From: Amycolatopsis aidingensis
GTDB taxonomy: Bacteria > Actinomycetota > Actinomycetes > Mycobacteriales > Pseudonocardiaceae
DNA length: 64,000 bases
Assembly (NCBI RefSeq): GCF_018885265.1
Contig: NZ_CP076538.1
Coordinates: 7,352,001-7,416,000 of the forward strand
Direction of reading: 5' to 3'
Below, piece by piece: positions 35,737 to 45,300 of the stretch. Below the pieces are notes generated by a model, which made no database searches, was not told the DNA's origin, and was given only the letters and a program-made list of their open reading frames with translations. The position numbers were made by a program, and so were the translations under genes. Numbering within the stretch: position 1 is the stretch's first letter; each line of letters begins with the position of its first letter.

Positions 35737-36695
35737 CCGATCATGGTCGCCACGTCCAGCGGCGTGTCCAGCGCCTCCCGCTCGACCATCAGGTCGGCCA
35801 CCCGCTGGATGCGGTCCGGCTCCAGGGCGGTCGTGAAGCTGGTCCAGCTCACCTGCCCCGCGATCGCCGGTTCCACCTTGCCGACCTCCGTCAGCAACGG
35901 CCGGACCACGCCGTGGTCGGCGGCGGCCTCCTTCGTCGCCCGGTCCAGTGCCTGCCGGAAGGCCGCCACCGTGCGCGGGTTGGCGGCGGCGAACTCGGCG
36001 GTCGCGGCGAAGCCACCCACCGGCAGCGCCGCGGTGGAGCCGGTGGCGCAGTCGTGGATCGGCCGCACCTCGTGCTCGGTCGTGGCCTGGGTGAGGAACG
36101 GCTCGGTGAGGAAGGCGGCGTCCACCTCGCCCCGGCTCAGCGCGGCAGGGGTGTCCGGGAACGGCAGCTCGATCCACTCGATACCGCCAGGGTCCACGCC
36201 ACGCTCGGCCGCCTGGGCGGCGAGCAGGTGCGACAGCGTGTTCCGCGCGGTGATGGCCACCCGCTTGCCTGCCAGGTCTCCGGCGTCCCGGACCGCGGAG
36301 CCCGGTCCGGCCACGATCGCGGCGTTGCCCGGAGCGAGCTCGGTGACCACCGCGACCAACCGCAGGTCCGCGACCTCCCGCGCCTGCGGCAGCAGGAACG
36401 CGGGGTAGCTGGAGAAGGCGATGTCCATATCGCCGCCGATCAGCTTGGTCACCGCGTCCGCCCCGCTGCGGGTCAACTGCGTGGTCACCTCCAGCCCCGC
36501 CTCGGCGAAGTAGCCGCGTTCGCTGGCAAGGAAGACCGGCAGGGTGTCCATCGAGGGCAGCACGGCGACCGTGATCGACGGCCGTTCGAGGCCGCTGTCG
36601 GCCGGACCTGGCTCGGGTTCGTCCCCGCCGAGCAGGCCGCACCCGGCGAGCGCGGCCACGAGGGGGATCGCGAGAAGTAGGCGGAACCGGCGCAT
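35733..36695 (-). CDS. Orphan ABC-type solute-binding lipoprotein (NMT1/SsuA-like)
   Basis: From the ATG at 36695 (AAGGAG upstream) the protein has 320 aa. The lipobox is LAGC with Cys19. The mature part follows the NMT1/THI5-like binding fold: ITVAVLPSMDTLPVFLASERGYFAEAGLEVTTQLTRSGADAVTKLIGGDMDIAFSS and RVAITARNTLSHLLAAQAAERG. Such proteins bring sulfonates, nitrate or thiamine precursors to an ABC importer. No permease or ATPase gene lies within the window, so it works with a distant transporter or alone. Confidence 0.88.
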   Translation of the reverse strand: MRRFRLLLAIPLVAALAGCGLLGGDEPEPGPADSGLERPSITVAVLPSMDTLPVFLASERGYFAEAGLEVTTQLTRSGADAVTKLIGGDMDIAFSSYPAFLLPQAREVADLRLVAVVTELAPGNAAIVAGPGSAVRDAGDLAGKRVAITARNTLSHLLAAQAAERGVDPGGIEWIELPFPDTPAALSRGEVDAAFLTEPFLTQATTEHEVRPIHDCATGSTAALPVGGFAATAEFAAANPRTVAAFRQALDRATKEAAADHGVVRPLLTEVGKVEPAIAGQVSWTSFTTALEPDRIQRVADLMVEREALDTPLDVATMIG

Positions 36696-36738
36696 GCGTT
36701 GCTTCTCCTTCCGTTCGGACCCGGCGGCGGGCGTCGCT

Positions 36739-36825
36739 GAACGGCCAACGCGCGCATGTGGACGGCCAACGCGTGCGCGTGGGCGGCAAACACACGGATG
36801 GGAGTGGCAAACACGGTGTGTTCGG
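36739..36825. repeat. 21-bp tandem-unit repeat, copy 3 (family B)
   Basis: Three to four diverged units follow one another, with the core GTGGACGGCCAACGCGTGCG, then GGGCGGCAAACACACGG and AGTGGCAAACACGGTG. The array lies in the gap between the divergent solute-binding gene and the MarR gene, 44 bp upstream of the former's start. Unlike copies 1 and 2 it is not at a stop codon. Confidence 0.75.
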
Positions 36826-36885
36826 CCACATCGGCGGTTACTTGGCTTGCGCAACTAACTTCGCCGGGTACATCCTTGTCTTCGG

Positions 36886-36895
36886 CAACTAGTTG
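36886..36895. promoter_or_regulatory. Palindrome, probable MarR operator
   Basis: CAACTAGTTG is a perfect 10-bp palindrome 60 bp before the MarR ATG. A related GCAACTAACT lies 35 bp further upstream (36851-36860). Two similar sites in the AT-rich gap fit autoregulation by the MarR protein encoded next. Confidence 0.5.
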
Positions 36896-36955
36896 TATCA
36901 GCCAAACAAGACACGTCCGGCCAAACACGGCAGAAACGGCACGAAAGACCTAGCG

Positions 36956-37486
36956 ATGACTCCACCCGCCACCACCTCCGCCCCCGCCTACGCGGCGACC
37001 GAGGACGAACTGGCCACGGCCGACGAGCTCGGCCGCCAGGTCGTCCGGTTCATGCGGCTGATCAACCGGGCCAAGTCCCGGGTGGCCAAGCAGGGGCCGG
37101 ACGGGATCGAGCGGGCCGCGTACGCACTGCTGTTCACCCTGGTGCACGACGGCCCGCAGCGGGCATCCCAGCTGGCCGAGGCCCTGCATTCGGACATCTC
37201 CACGATCAGCAGGCAGACCAGCGCCCTGGTGCAGCACGGCCTGGTGGAGCGCACCGCCGACCCGAAGGACGGCCGGGCCTGCCTGCTCACCGCCACCGAA
37301 GAGGGCCTGCGCGTGTTCGAGGAGAACCGCAGGCAGCGCACCCAGTGGCTGGCGTGGCTGCTCGCCGACTGGCCCGAGGCCGACCGCGTCACGCTGAACG
37401 CCCTGCTGGACCGGCTGAACAACGGCATCGAGACGCACGATCCACAGCTCGCGAGCGGCGAGCAGCAGTACAAGGGGGACGAATGA
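36956..37486 (+). CDS. MarR-family regulator of the CRL/YceI operon
   Basis: The 176-aa protein starts at the ATG at 36956. The winged helix is visible at about 60-125: YALLFTLVHDGPQRASQLAEALHSDISTISRQTSALVQHGLVERTADPKDGRACLLTATEEG. Flanking helices form the dimer. MarR proteins sense phenolics or oxidants and usually repress an adjacent transporter. The stop overlaps the next ATG as ATGA, so the exporter below it is coupled. Confidence 0.92.
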   Translation: MTPPATTSAPAYAATEDELATADELGRQVVRFMRLINRAKSRVAKQGPDGIERAAYALLFTLVHDGPQRASQLAEALHSDISTISRQTSALVQHGLVERTADPKDGRACLLTATEEGLRVFEENRRQRTQWLAWLLADWPEADRVTLNALLDRLNNGIETHDPQLASGEQQYKGDE

Positions 37487-39951
37487 CCAGCTCCGTCGCC
37501 GAGAAGCCGGCGGAACCCACGCCGGAGCGGGACTCCGCGGCGCCCAACCTGACGCACCGGCAGATCGTGGTGATCCTGTCCGGGCTGATGACCGGGATGT
37601 TCCTGGCCGCGCTGGACCAGACCATCGTCGGCACCTCGATCCGGACCATCGCCGACGACCTGAACGGGCTCAGCCTGCAGGCCTGGATCACCACGGCCTA
37701 CCTGATCACCGCCACCATCTCCACCCCGATCTACGGCAAGCTCTCCGATATCTACGGGCGCAAGCCGCTGTACCTCACCGCGATCACCATCTTCGTGCTC
37801 GGTTCGGCCGCCGGGGCGTTCGCGCAGTCGATGTACCAGCTCGCCGCCTTCCGCGCGGTGCAGGGACTCGGCGCTGGCGGCCTGATGTCCCTGGCGCTGA
37901 CCATCCTCGGCGACCTGGTGCCGCCCCGGCAGCGGGCCAAGTACCAGGCCTACTTCCTCGCCGTGTTCGGCACCTCCACGGTGCTCGGCCCGGTGCTCGG
38001 TGGCTTCTTCGCCGGGATGGACTCGCTGCTCACCCTGCACGGCTGGCGCTGGGTGTTCCTGGTGAACGTCCCGCTCGGCGCGGTGGCGCTGTTCGTGGTG
38101 GCCAGGGTGCTGAACGTGCCGCACGAGCGGCAGAACCACCGGATCGACTGGTGGGGCGGGCTGTTCCTGGCGACCTGCCTGATCCCGCTGCTGCTGATCG
38201 CCGAGCAGGGCAGGGACTGGGGCTGGACCTCCAGCGGCGCGCTGATCTGCTACGCCATCGGCGCCATCGGGCTGGTGCTGTTCCTGTTCACCGAGACCAG
38301 GATGAAGGACGCCGCGCTGATCCCGCTGCGGCTGTTCCGCAACTCCACCTTCAGCGTGGCCATCCTCGGCGGGGTGATCGTCGGTGTGGCCATGTTCGGC
38401 TCGATCATGCTGATCCCGCAGTACCTGCAGATCGTGCAGGGCTACACGCCAACCGAGTCCGGGCTGCTGATGCTGCCGCTGATGCTTGGCATCATGTCCG
38501 GCTCGGTGATCTGCGGCAGGCTCACCGCGCGCACCGGGCGGTACAAGGTGTTCCCGCTGGTGGGCACCGTGCTGATGTCCGCGGGCATGCTGCTGTTCGC
38601 ACAGGTCGAGTGGGACAGCCCGATCTGGCAGCCGCTGCTGTTCATGCTGACCATCGGCCTTGGCCTCGGTGGCTGCATGCAGACCCTGATCATCGCCGTG
38701 CAGAACGCGGGCCCGCGCCGGGACATGGGCGTCTCCACCGCTGCGGCCACCTTCTTCCGGCAGATGGGCGGGACCATCGGGGTCGCGGTGTTCCTCTCCA
38801 TCCTGTTCAGCACGCTGACCGACAACATCGCCAGGGCCTTCGCCTCGCTCGGCGTCTCGCCGGCCGCGGTGAACGCCGGTGGCGGGAACAACATCATGGA
38901 GGACTCCTCCTTCCTCAACACCATGCCGGTGGAGCAGGCCAAGCCGTTCTTCATCGGCTTCACCGACTCGATCAGCACGGTGTTCTACCTCGGCTCGGCC
39001 GTGGCGTTGCTGGCCTTCGTGGTGCTGCTGTTCATGCGGGAGATCCCGCTGGCCGACAGCGCCCCGGCGGCCGCCCCGGTGGAAGGCGGGGAGGCACTGC
39101 TGGACGAGGACGACGGCGAGGACGGCGACCCCGGGGCCGGGCAGCAGGCAGGCCCCGGCAGGCACCGGGCGGCGCCCGGGCCGATCACCGGGCATGTCCG
39201 GCGGCAGGACGGCACGCCGGTGGACGGCGCCGCGCTCACCCTGATCGACCAGCACGGTAAGCAGGTCTCCCGCGGCACCGGGCATCCGGACGGTTCCTAC
39301 ACGGTGGACACCCCCGGCCCCGGCAACTACGTGCTGATCGTGTCCGCGGACGGGCACCAGCCGCAGGCCTCCAGCGTGGTGGCGGGCGAGGAGGTGACCA
39401 CCCTGGACGTCACCCTCACCGGTTCCGGGGAACTGGCCGGGATCGTCCGGACCGCAGGGGAGCCGGTGGTGGGTGCCACGGTCACGCTGACCGACGCGCG
39501 CGGCGAGGTCACCGGGGCCTGCCGCACCGAGCCCGGCGGCGGGTATGCCTTCCGCGGGGTGGACTCCGGGGCCTACACCCTGGTGGCCAGCGGGGACGGG
39601 CTGCGGCCGGAGGCGGTGTCCCTGGTCGTGCCGGACAGCGGGGTGCTGCGGCAGGACCTCGAGCTGACCGCGGCGGTCCGGCTGTCCGGAGTGGCCCGCA
39701 CCGAGGGCGACCGGGTGGTGCCGGACGCGCGGATCACCGTGCTGGACTCCGGCGGCGAGGTGGCCGCGGTGGCCCGTACCGACGCGGCGGGCAACTACCT
39801 GGTCACCGACCTGCCGCCGGGCGAGTACACCGTGGTCGCCAGCGGTTACCCGCCCGCGACCAGCCAGGTCAGCCTGCACGGCGGCGATGCGGCACATGAC
39901 GTCCGGCTGGGCTACGAGCGAGTGATCGACGAGCTGGCGGAGCATTCATGA
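37483..39951 (+). CDS. MFS (DHA2) exporter fused to three carboxypeptidase-regulatory-like domains
   Basis: The 822-aa protein is a 14-helix drug:H+ antiporter (residues about 25-520) with motif LAALDQTIVGTSIRTI in helix 1, GKLSDIYGRKPLYL (motif A) and GPVLGGFF (motif C). An acidic linker (534-560) leads to three beta-sandwich repeats with the CRL/Cna-B-like pattern, GxVRxxxGxPVxGAxVTL...GxYxVxxLPPGxYTLVxSG, at about 568-645, 650-728 and 733-808. Transport helices alone make up the usual DHA2 size of about 520. With 14 helices both ends should be cytoplasmic, which is unusual for such domains. Start: ATG at 37483 in an ATGA overlap with marR. A fourth copy opens the next gene. Confidence 0.85.
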   Translation: MTSSVAEKPAEPTPERDSAAPNLTHRQIVVILSGLMTGMFLAALDQTIVGTSIRTIADDLNGLSLQAWITTAYLITATISTPIYGKLSDIYGRKPLYLTAITIFVLGSAAGAFAQSMYQLAAFRAVQGLGAGGLMSLALTILGDLVPPRQRAKYQAYFLAVFGTSTVLGPVLGGFFAGMDSLLTLHGWRWVFLVNVPLGAVALFVVARVLNVPHERQNHRIDWWGGLFLATCLIPLLLIAEQGRDWGWTSSGALICYAIGAIGLVLFLFTETRMKDAALIPLRLFRNSTFSVAILGGVIVGVAMFGSIMLIPQYLQIVQGYTPTESGLLMLPLMLGIMSGSVICGRLTARTGRYKVFPLVGTVLMSAGMLLFAQVEWDSPIWQPLLFMLTIGLGLGGCMQTLIIAVQNAGPRRDMGVSTAAATFFRQMGGTIGVAVFLSILFSTLTDNIARAFASLGVSPAAVNAGGGNNIMEDSSFLNTMPVEQAKPFFIGFTDSISTVFYLGSAVALLAFVVLLFMREIPLADSAPAAAPVEGGEALLDEDDGEDGDPGAGQQAGPGRHRAAPGPITGHVRRQDGTPVDGAALTLIDQHGKQVSRGTGHPDGSYTVDTPGPGNYVLIVSADGHQPQASSVVAGEEVTTLDVTLTGSGELAGIVRTAGEPVVGATVTLTDARGEVTGACRTEPGGGYAFRGVDSGAYTLVASGDGLRPEAVSLVVPDSGVLRQDLELTAAVRLSGVARTEGDRVVPDARITVLDSGGEVAAVARTDAAGNYLVTDLPPGEYTVVASGYPPATSQVSLHGGDAAHDVRLGYERVIDELAEHS

Positions 39952-40793
39952 GCGGCCTGAGCGCACGGGTGCGCACGGCGGAGGGCTGGGCGGTGCCGAA
40001 CGCGACCCTCACGGTCACCGACGGCGACGGCCGCCAGGTCGCCCGGGTACCCGCCGACGGCGAAGGGGTGGCGACCACCGGGTCGCTGCCGCCGGGGGTC
40101 TACACCGCGGTGCTGGTGGCGGCCGGGTACCTGCCGCAGGCCCGCACCGCGCAGATCGGCTCCGACGGCACCGGCTCGCTCGGCGAGGTCACGCTCGCCC
40201 CGGCGGCGGGTGCGGTCAAGCTGCCGCCGCCGGGGCCGTGGGTGCTCGACCCGGCGCACTCCTCGGTGGTGGCCACCGCGCGGCACCTCGGCATCGCCAG
40301 CATCAAGGCCAGGTTCGGCGACCTTGCCGGGCAGGTCTCGGTACGGCGGCCGGTGGAGCAGTCGACGGTACGGGCCGAGATCAAGGCGGCCTCGATCGAC
40401 ACCGGGGTCCGGCAGCGTGACGATCACCTGCGCTCGCCGGACTTCCTGGACGCGGACCGGTTCCCGATGATCGAGTTCGTCAGCACCGGGTTGCACCGGG
40501 AGGGCACCGACACCTGGACGATGTCCGGCGAGCTGACCCTGCACGGCCAGTGCCGCCCGATCCAGCTGGACCTGCGCTACGGCGGGTACGGCCCGGACCC
40601 GTGGGGGCAGGTGCGGGCCGCGTTCCACGCCGACGCGGTGCTGCACCGCAACGATTTCGCGATCGACTACAACGCGATGGTCCGCGCCGGGGTGGCCGCG
40701 GTGGGCACCACGATCAGGATCGAGCTGGACATCCAGGCCGTGCAGGGAGAACAGGTCCCCCGCGAACTGGAGTCCGCGACCCACGGACAGTAG
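39948..40793 (+). CDS. CRL domain fused to a YceI lipid-binding domain
   Basis: The 281-aa protein starts in an ATGA overlap with the exporter gene. Residues 3-83 form a CRL repeat like those of the preceding protein (LSARVRTAEGWAVPNATLTVTDGDGRQVARVPADG, LPPGVYTAVLVAAGYLP). Residues about 98-270 form a YceI beta-barrel (WVLDPAHSSVVATARHLGIASIKARFGDLAGQVSV, DDHLRSPDFLDADRFPMIEF, ELTLHGQCRPIQLDL). YceI proteins hold polyisoprenoid lipids. No signal peptide is present, so it should be cytosolic. The shared CRL module and coupling suggest it acts with the exporter (inference). Confidence 0.85.
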   Translation: MSGLSARVRTAEGWAVPNATLTVTDGDGRQVARVPADGEGVATTGSLPPGVYTAVLVAAGYLPQARTAQIGSDGTGSLGEVTLAPAAGAVKLPPPGPWVLDPAHSSVVATARHLGIASIKARFGDLAGQVSVRRPVEQSTVRAEIKAASIDTGVRQRDDHLRSPDFLDADRFPMIEFVSTGLHREGTDTWTMSGELTLHGQCRPIQLDLRYGGYGPDPWGQVRAAFHADAVLHRNDFAIDYNAMVRAGVAAVGTTIRIELDIQAVQGEQVPRELESATHGQ

Positions 40794-40820
40794 AACGGAG
40801 CGCCACGTAGGCTTTCGGGC

Positions 40821-41489
40821 GTGAGAGTGGTACAAGCCGAGGCCAGTGGCTTCGGCCTCGACTGGCTGGACACGGCGGGCCCGCTGCTGGTGTGGGTCAT
40901 CGTGCTCAGCTTCGTGTTCGTCGAGTGCGCCCTGATCGTGGGCCTGTTCCTGCCCGGCGACTCCCTGCTGTTCGCCGCGGGTGTGGTGCTGGCCCAGCAC
41001 GGCGCCGACGGGCACGCCTGGGGCCTCTCCCTCGGCGCCATGATCGTCGCGATCGTCGGCAACCAGGTCGGTTACCGCATCGGCAGGCATACCGGGACGA
41101 GGTTCATCGCGCGCCGTGGCGGGAAGGTGCTGAACCAGCACAACCTGGACCGGGCGCGGTCATTCCTGGACCGCAGGGGCTTCCTCGCCATCGTCGCGGC
41201 GCGCTGGATCCCGTGGGTCCGCACGCTCGCCCCGCTGATCGCGGGCGCCGCGCGGATGGACCCGCGGCGCTTCCTGCTCGCCACCGCCACCGGCGGGTTG
41301 CTCTGGGTCCCCACCCTGGTCCTGATCGGCTACTACGGCGCGGGCCTGCTGGACATCCTGCCCTGGCTGAAGACCACCCTGGTCTGGGCCAGCGTGGCGT
41401 TCTTCGTGGTAGGAACCGGCTACGGCATCTGGCGGTACCGGCAGGAGATGCGCCGTCCGGTGGAGACCCCGGCGGGCGTGGGTTCCTGA
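40821..41489 (+). CDS. DedA-family membrane protein
   Basis: The 222-aa protein has the DedA/SNARE-associated core: FVECALIVGLFLPGDSLLFAAGVVLA, GNQVGYRIGRHTGTRF and RWIPWVRTLAPLIAGAARMDPRRFLLATATGGLLWV with its buried Arg. DedA proteins are undecaprenyl-phosphate or lipid flippases in several bacteria. The start is a GTG. It is the counterpart of M. tuberculosis Rv0364 by order and orientation. Confidence 0.9.
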   Translation: MRVVQAEASGFGLDWLDTAGPLLVWVIVLSFVFVECALIVGLFLPGDSLLFAAGVVLAQHGADGHAWGLSLGAMIVAIVGNQVGYRIGRHTGTRFIARRGGKVLNQHNLDRARSFLDRRGFLAIVAARWIPWVRTLAPLIAGAARMDPRRFLLATATGGLLWVPTLVLIGYYGAGLLDILPWLKTTLVWASVAFFVVGTGYGIWRYRQEMRRPVETPAGVGS

Positions 41490-41514
41490 CCACCGGCCGG
41501 CACCGGCACGGCGC

Positions 41515-41928
41515 TCAGTCCCGCGGCCCGGCCCAGATCTCCAGCTGGATACCGTCCGGATCGCGGAAGACCACCACCTCCGAGCCGGGCACGGTGCGCG
41601 AGGGCGTGCCGGGCTCGAAGCTCACCCCGTACTCGGCCAGCCGGTCCTCCCATGCGCGCAGCTCGGCGGCCGACCCGACCTCGAACGCCACGTGATCCAG
41701 GCCGGTCCGGCGCTCGTCGAACCCCGGCCGCTCGGTGTCCGGGTGTTGCACCAGCACCAGCGCGAACGCCCGGCCCGGCGCATGCAGCACGACCTTGCGC
41801 AGCCCCGTCTCCGGGTCCTCCCGCCTGGTCACCTCGGCCAGTTCCAGTACCCGCATGTACCAGGGAACACTGCGATCCACATCGGTCACCGTGAGTGCCA
41901 CGTGATGCACAGCCGTGAACTCGGACAT
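41515..41928 (-). CDS. VOC-fold protein (glyoxalase/dioxygenase-like)
   Basis: From the ATG at 41928 the protein has 137 aa. It shows VHHVALTVTDVDRSVPWYMRVLELAEV and LDHVAFEVGSAAELRAWEDRLAEYGVSFE, then VVVFRDPDGIQLEIWAGP, the two repeats with metal-ligand His and Glu. This makes it a probable metal-dependent enzyme. It converges with dedA, 25 bp apart. The 375-bp gap upstream leads to the SARP gene. Confidence 0.9.
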   Translation of the reverse strand: MSEFTAVHHVALTVTDVDRSVPWYMRVLELAEVTRREDPETGLRKVVLHAPGRAFALVLVQHPDTERPGFDERRTGLDHVAFEVGSAAELRAWEDRLAEYGVSFEPGTPSRTVPGSEVVVFRDPDGIQLEIWAGPRD

Positions 41929-42167
41929 GCGCTCCAGCCGTCCCTTCTCGCTTGCGTACCGGCACCCCGGCGAATCCGGCGTCCGCACATCAAAGCGCGC
42001 GGGCGATAACTAGCGTCACACGCGACCGGTTAATTCTCGGTAACTACCCCAGGAGGGTCGCGTTGTGCTGCAACCGTATCACCTGAAGTAACCCGTCCAG
42101 GGGTACGCCATTATTTCCAGAAATACTCCATCCAGGTCAAATCCGAATGATTTTGTTAATAAGTCAG

Positions 42168-42185
42168 CACTGGTCCAGTCCAGTG
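42168..42185 (+). promoter_or_regulatory. Palindrome resembling a DasR (dre) site before the SARP gene
   Basis: CACTGG and CCAGTG are perfect arms around TCCAGT. The inner 12 bases read TGGTCCAGTCCA against the Streptomyces dre TGGTCTAGACCA, so 10 of 12 match and symmetry of the outer part is kept. The centre lies about 127 bp before the ATG of the AfsR-type gene. DasR binding is inferred only. Confidence 0.45.
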
Positions 42186-42250
42186 ATAACGCGGTGAATT
42201 CGACACCGGCCGAGTGCATTCGCGCTAGATTCGGCATCCACCACTCACCG

Positions 42251-42276
42251 GCTGGTCCGCCTCCCCGTGGACCAGC
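42251..42276 (+). promoter_or_regulatory. Leader hairpin before the SARP gene
   Basis: GCTGGTCC and GGACCAGC are perfect 8-bp arms with a 10-base loop. The hairpin ends 27 bp before the ATG, probably inside the transcript leader. It could affect message stability or translation, or be a dimer binding site. Confidence 0.4.
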
Positions 42277-42303
42277 AGCTCAGCCAGTCGCCGGGAGCCG
42301 AGG

Positions 42304-45300
42304 ATGGAGTTTCGGATCCTGGGCCCCGTTGAGGTCCGAGGAAAGGGCGTGCCCGCGCAACTCGGCGGGCAGAAGCAGGTCGCGCTGCTGTCCGCGCTGA
42401 TCGCGCAGGCCAATCACGTGGTGCCGCTGGAACGGCTGATCGAGGCCACCTGGGGCGCGCACCCGCCCGCCTCGGCGCAGGCCGCCCTGCACACCCTCAT
42501 CTCCCGGCTGCGCCGCACCCTGGCCGCGGCCGAGCCGGGGGCGGATGCCCGGATCGTCACCCAGCCAACCGGCTACCTGCTCCGGCTGGAACCAGGGGAG
42601 TCCGACCTCGAGGAGTACCGGGAGCGGGTGAGCAGGGCCAGGGCCGCGGCCGCCGCGGGCAAACCCGCCGAGGCCGCCCGCGAGTTCCAGGCCGGCCTGC
42701 GGCTGTGGCGGGGTCCCGCACTGGCCGGCGTGTCCGGCGGGGTGGCGCGTTCCCATGGCGCCAGCCTGGACGAGACCCGGATGGATATCGTCGAGGAACA
42801 CACCGAGGTCCGGCTCGAGCTCGGCGAGCACGCCGAGCTGCTGTCCGAGCTGCGCAACCTGATCGCAGCGCACCCGCTGCGCGAGCGGCTGCGCGGCCAG
42901 TTCATGCTCGCGCTGTACCGCTGCGGGCGGCAGGCCGACGCGCTCGCCGCGTACCAGGACATCTACCGGCTGCTAGGGGACGAGCTCGGCATCCGGCCGG
43001 GGCAGGCGCTGCGCGGGCTGCACCAGCGGATCCTCACCGCCGACCCCGCGCTGGACCCGGCGGGCGAACCGGAACAGGAGCGGGCTGCCGAGCCGGTGCC
43101 GCCCCGGCAGCTGCCCGGTGACATCGCGAACTTCACCGGCCGCACGGCCTACCTGGAAGAGCTGGACAAGCTGCTGACCGACCAGGACCAGCGGGGCGAG
43201 GACACCGCCGTGGTGATCTCGGCCATCGCCGGCACCGCCGGGGTCGGCAAGACCGCACTCGCCCTGCACTGGGCGCATCGGGTCGCCGGAGCGCTGCCGG
43301 ACGGGCAGCTGTACGTCAACCTGCGCGGCTACGCGCCCACCGAACCGATGCGGCCCGCCGAGGCACTGGTCCGGTTCCTGCGCGCCCTCGGCGTGCCGAA
43401 CCAGCGGATCCCGCTGGACGAGGACGAGCAGGCCGCGATGTACCGGTCGCTGCTGGCCGGGAAGCGGGTGCTGATCCTGCTGGACAACGCGGCCGGAGCC
43501 GCGCAGGTGCGCCCACTGCTGCCGGGCACCCGCAGTTGCCTCGTGGTGGTCACCAGCCGCAGCGACCTGCGCGGGCTGACCGGCCTACAGGACGCGCGCA
43601 GGCTGGTACTGCCGGTGCTCACCCCGGACGAGGCCCGCACGCTGCTCGGCCGGATCATCGGCGAGCAGCGGGTGCGGGCCGAGCCGGAGGCGGCCGCCGA
43701 ACTGGCCAGGCTATGCGGTCACCTGCCGCTGGCGCTGCGGATCGCCGCGGCGCACATTCTCGGCCGTGGCCTGCCCGACATCGCCGCCTACCTTGCCGAG
43801 CTGACCGGCGGGGACCGGCTGGAGCGGCTGGCGATCGAGGACGACCAGCAGGCCGCGGTGCGGGCCTCCTTCGACCTCTCCTACCGGCGGCTGGCACCCG
43901 CGGCCGCCCGGCTGTTCCGGCTGCTGGGGCTGGTGCCGGGGCAGGACTTCACCCCGCCGGTCGCGGCCGCGCTGCTGGACGCGCCGGTGGGCGAGGCGGC
44001 CAGGCTGCTGGACACCCTGGCCGCCGCGCACCTGGTGGAGCAGGAGACCCCCGGCCGGTTCCACTTCCACGACCTGCTGCGCCGGTACGCCGGGGAACAG
44101 GCCGCGGCGCAGGACCCGCGCGCGGAACTGGACGCCGCGCTGCGCAGGCTGCTCCAGCTGTACCTGCGCACCGCGGACACCGCCTGCAGGCGGCTGTTCC
44201 CCGAGTTCGTCCGGATCCTCGGCGAAGCCGACGGCCAGGACGGCCAGGGCAGCGATGCGCGCACCGGGATCGCCCCGCTGCGGTTCACCGCGAACGCGCA
44301 GGCACTGGCCTGGCTGGACACCGAATGCGCCAACCTGGTCGCCGCCATCGAGGACGCCGCCGAGCACGGCCCGCACGAGCTGAGCTGGCAGCTGGTCGAC
44401 GCCCTCTACGGCTACCTGCACAGCCGGATGCTGCGCGCGGACTACTGGGTACGGGCCGCGAACACCGGGCTGCGGGCGGCCAGGGAGCAGGGCGCCGAAC
44501 TCGGCGCGGCTGCCATGCTGCACAGCCTGGCGCACGCCTACTTCGACTTCGGTGACTACACCAGGGCGCTGAACCTCTCCCGGCAGGCACACCAGACCTA
44601 CCGCCCGGTTGCGGACGGGCGCGACCCCGCGGCCGAGGCGGAGATCCTGAAGCTGCGCGGGGTCTGCTGCTGGCTGCTCGCCAGGTTCGAGGAGGCGCTG
44701 GACTGCTTCACCGCGGCCAGGGACGGCTACCACCGGGCAGGCAGGCGCTCGGCCGAGGCGGTCGCGCTGAACACCATGTGCCTGGTGTTCGTGGAACGCG
44801 GCGAGTTCGCCAAGGTACTGGAGTACAACGAGCGGGCACTGGCCATCCACCGGGAGGCGGGCGCCCGGATCGGCGAGGCGGTCTCGGTGCACCTGCACGG
44901 CTACGTGTGCGGCGAGCTGGGCCGCTACCCCGAGGCGCTGGAAGCCGACACCAGGGCGCTGGAGCTGTACGCCGAGACCGGGTTCCGGTACAACGAGGCC
45001 TCCGTGCTGAAGTGCATGGCCGTGGTGCACCGGGACACCGGGGACCACCAGCGGGCCCTGGACCACTGCCTGCGCTCGCTCGAGGTGGCCCGCGAGCTGT
45101 CCGATCGCCGGGCGCAGTGTCACGCGCTGGATGGCCTTGCCTCGATCTACCTCTGCCTCGACCGGCCAGAGGACGCCCTGCGGCACGGCGAGGACGCGCT
45201 CGAACTGTCCAGGACCACCGGGTTCCGCCGTGGCGAGCTGGACGCGCTGACCGTACTGGCCGAGGTGCACCGGCGGGAGGGGCGAACCGAGGAGGCACTC

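Larger units (their letters stand above)
41929..42303. other. Intergenic region before the SARP gene
   Basis: This 375-bp gap, AT-richer than its surroundings around 42040-42190, has no plausible gene. It holds promoter-like AT stretches (TTGTTAATAAG near 42155), a DasR-like palindrome at 42168-42185 and a leader hairpin at 42251-42276. It separates the VOC gene start from the AfsR-type gene start, so promoters for both probably lie here. Confidence 0.7.

Noticed and set aside
36988..39945. A 985-residue open frame antisense to the MFS-CRL gene, and other long antisense open frames such as 9191-11554 minus and 47102-51160 plus
   Set aside because: These frames arise from GC-rich third positions of the true genes. 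They lack recognisable protein families and show low-complexity His/Gly/Arg-rich products.
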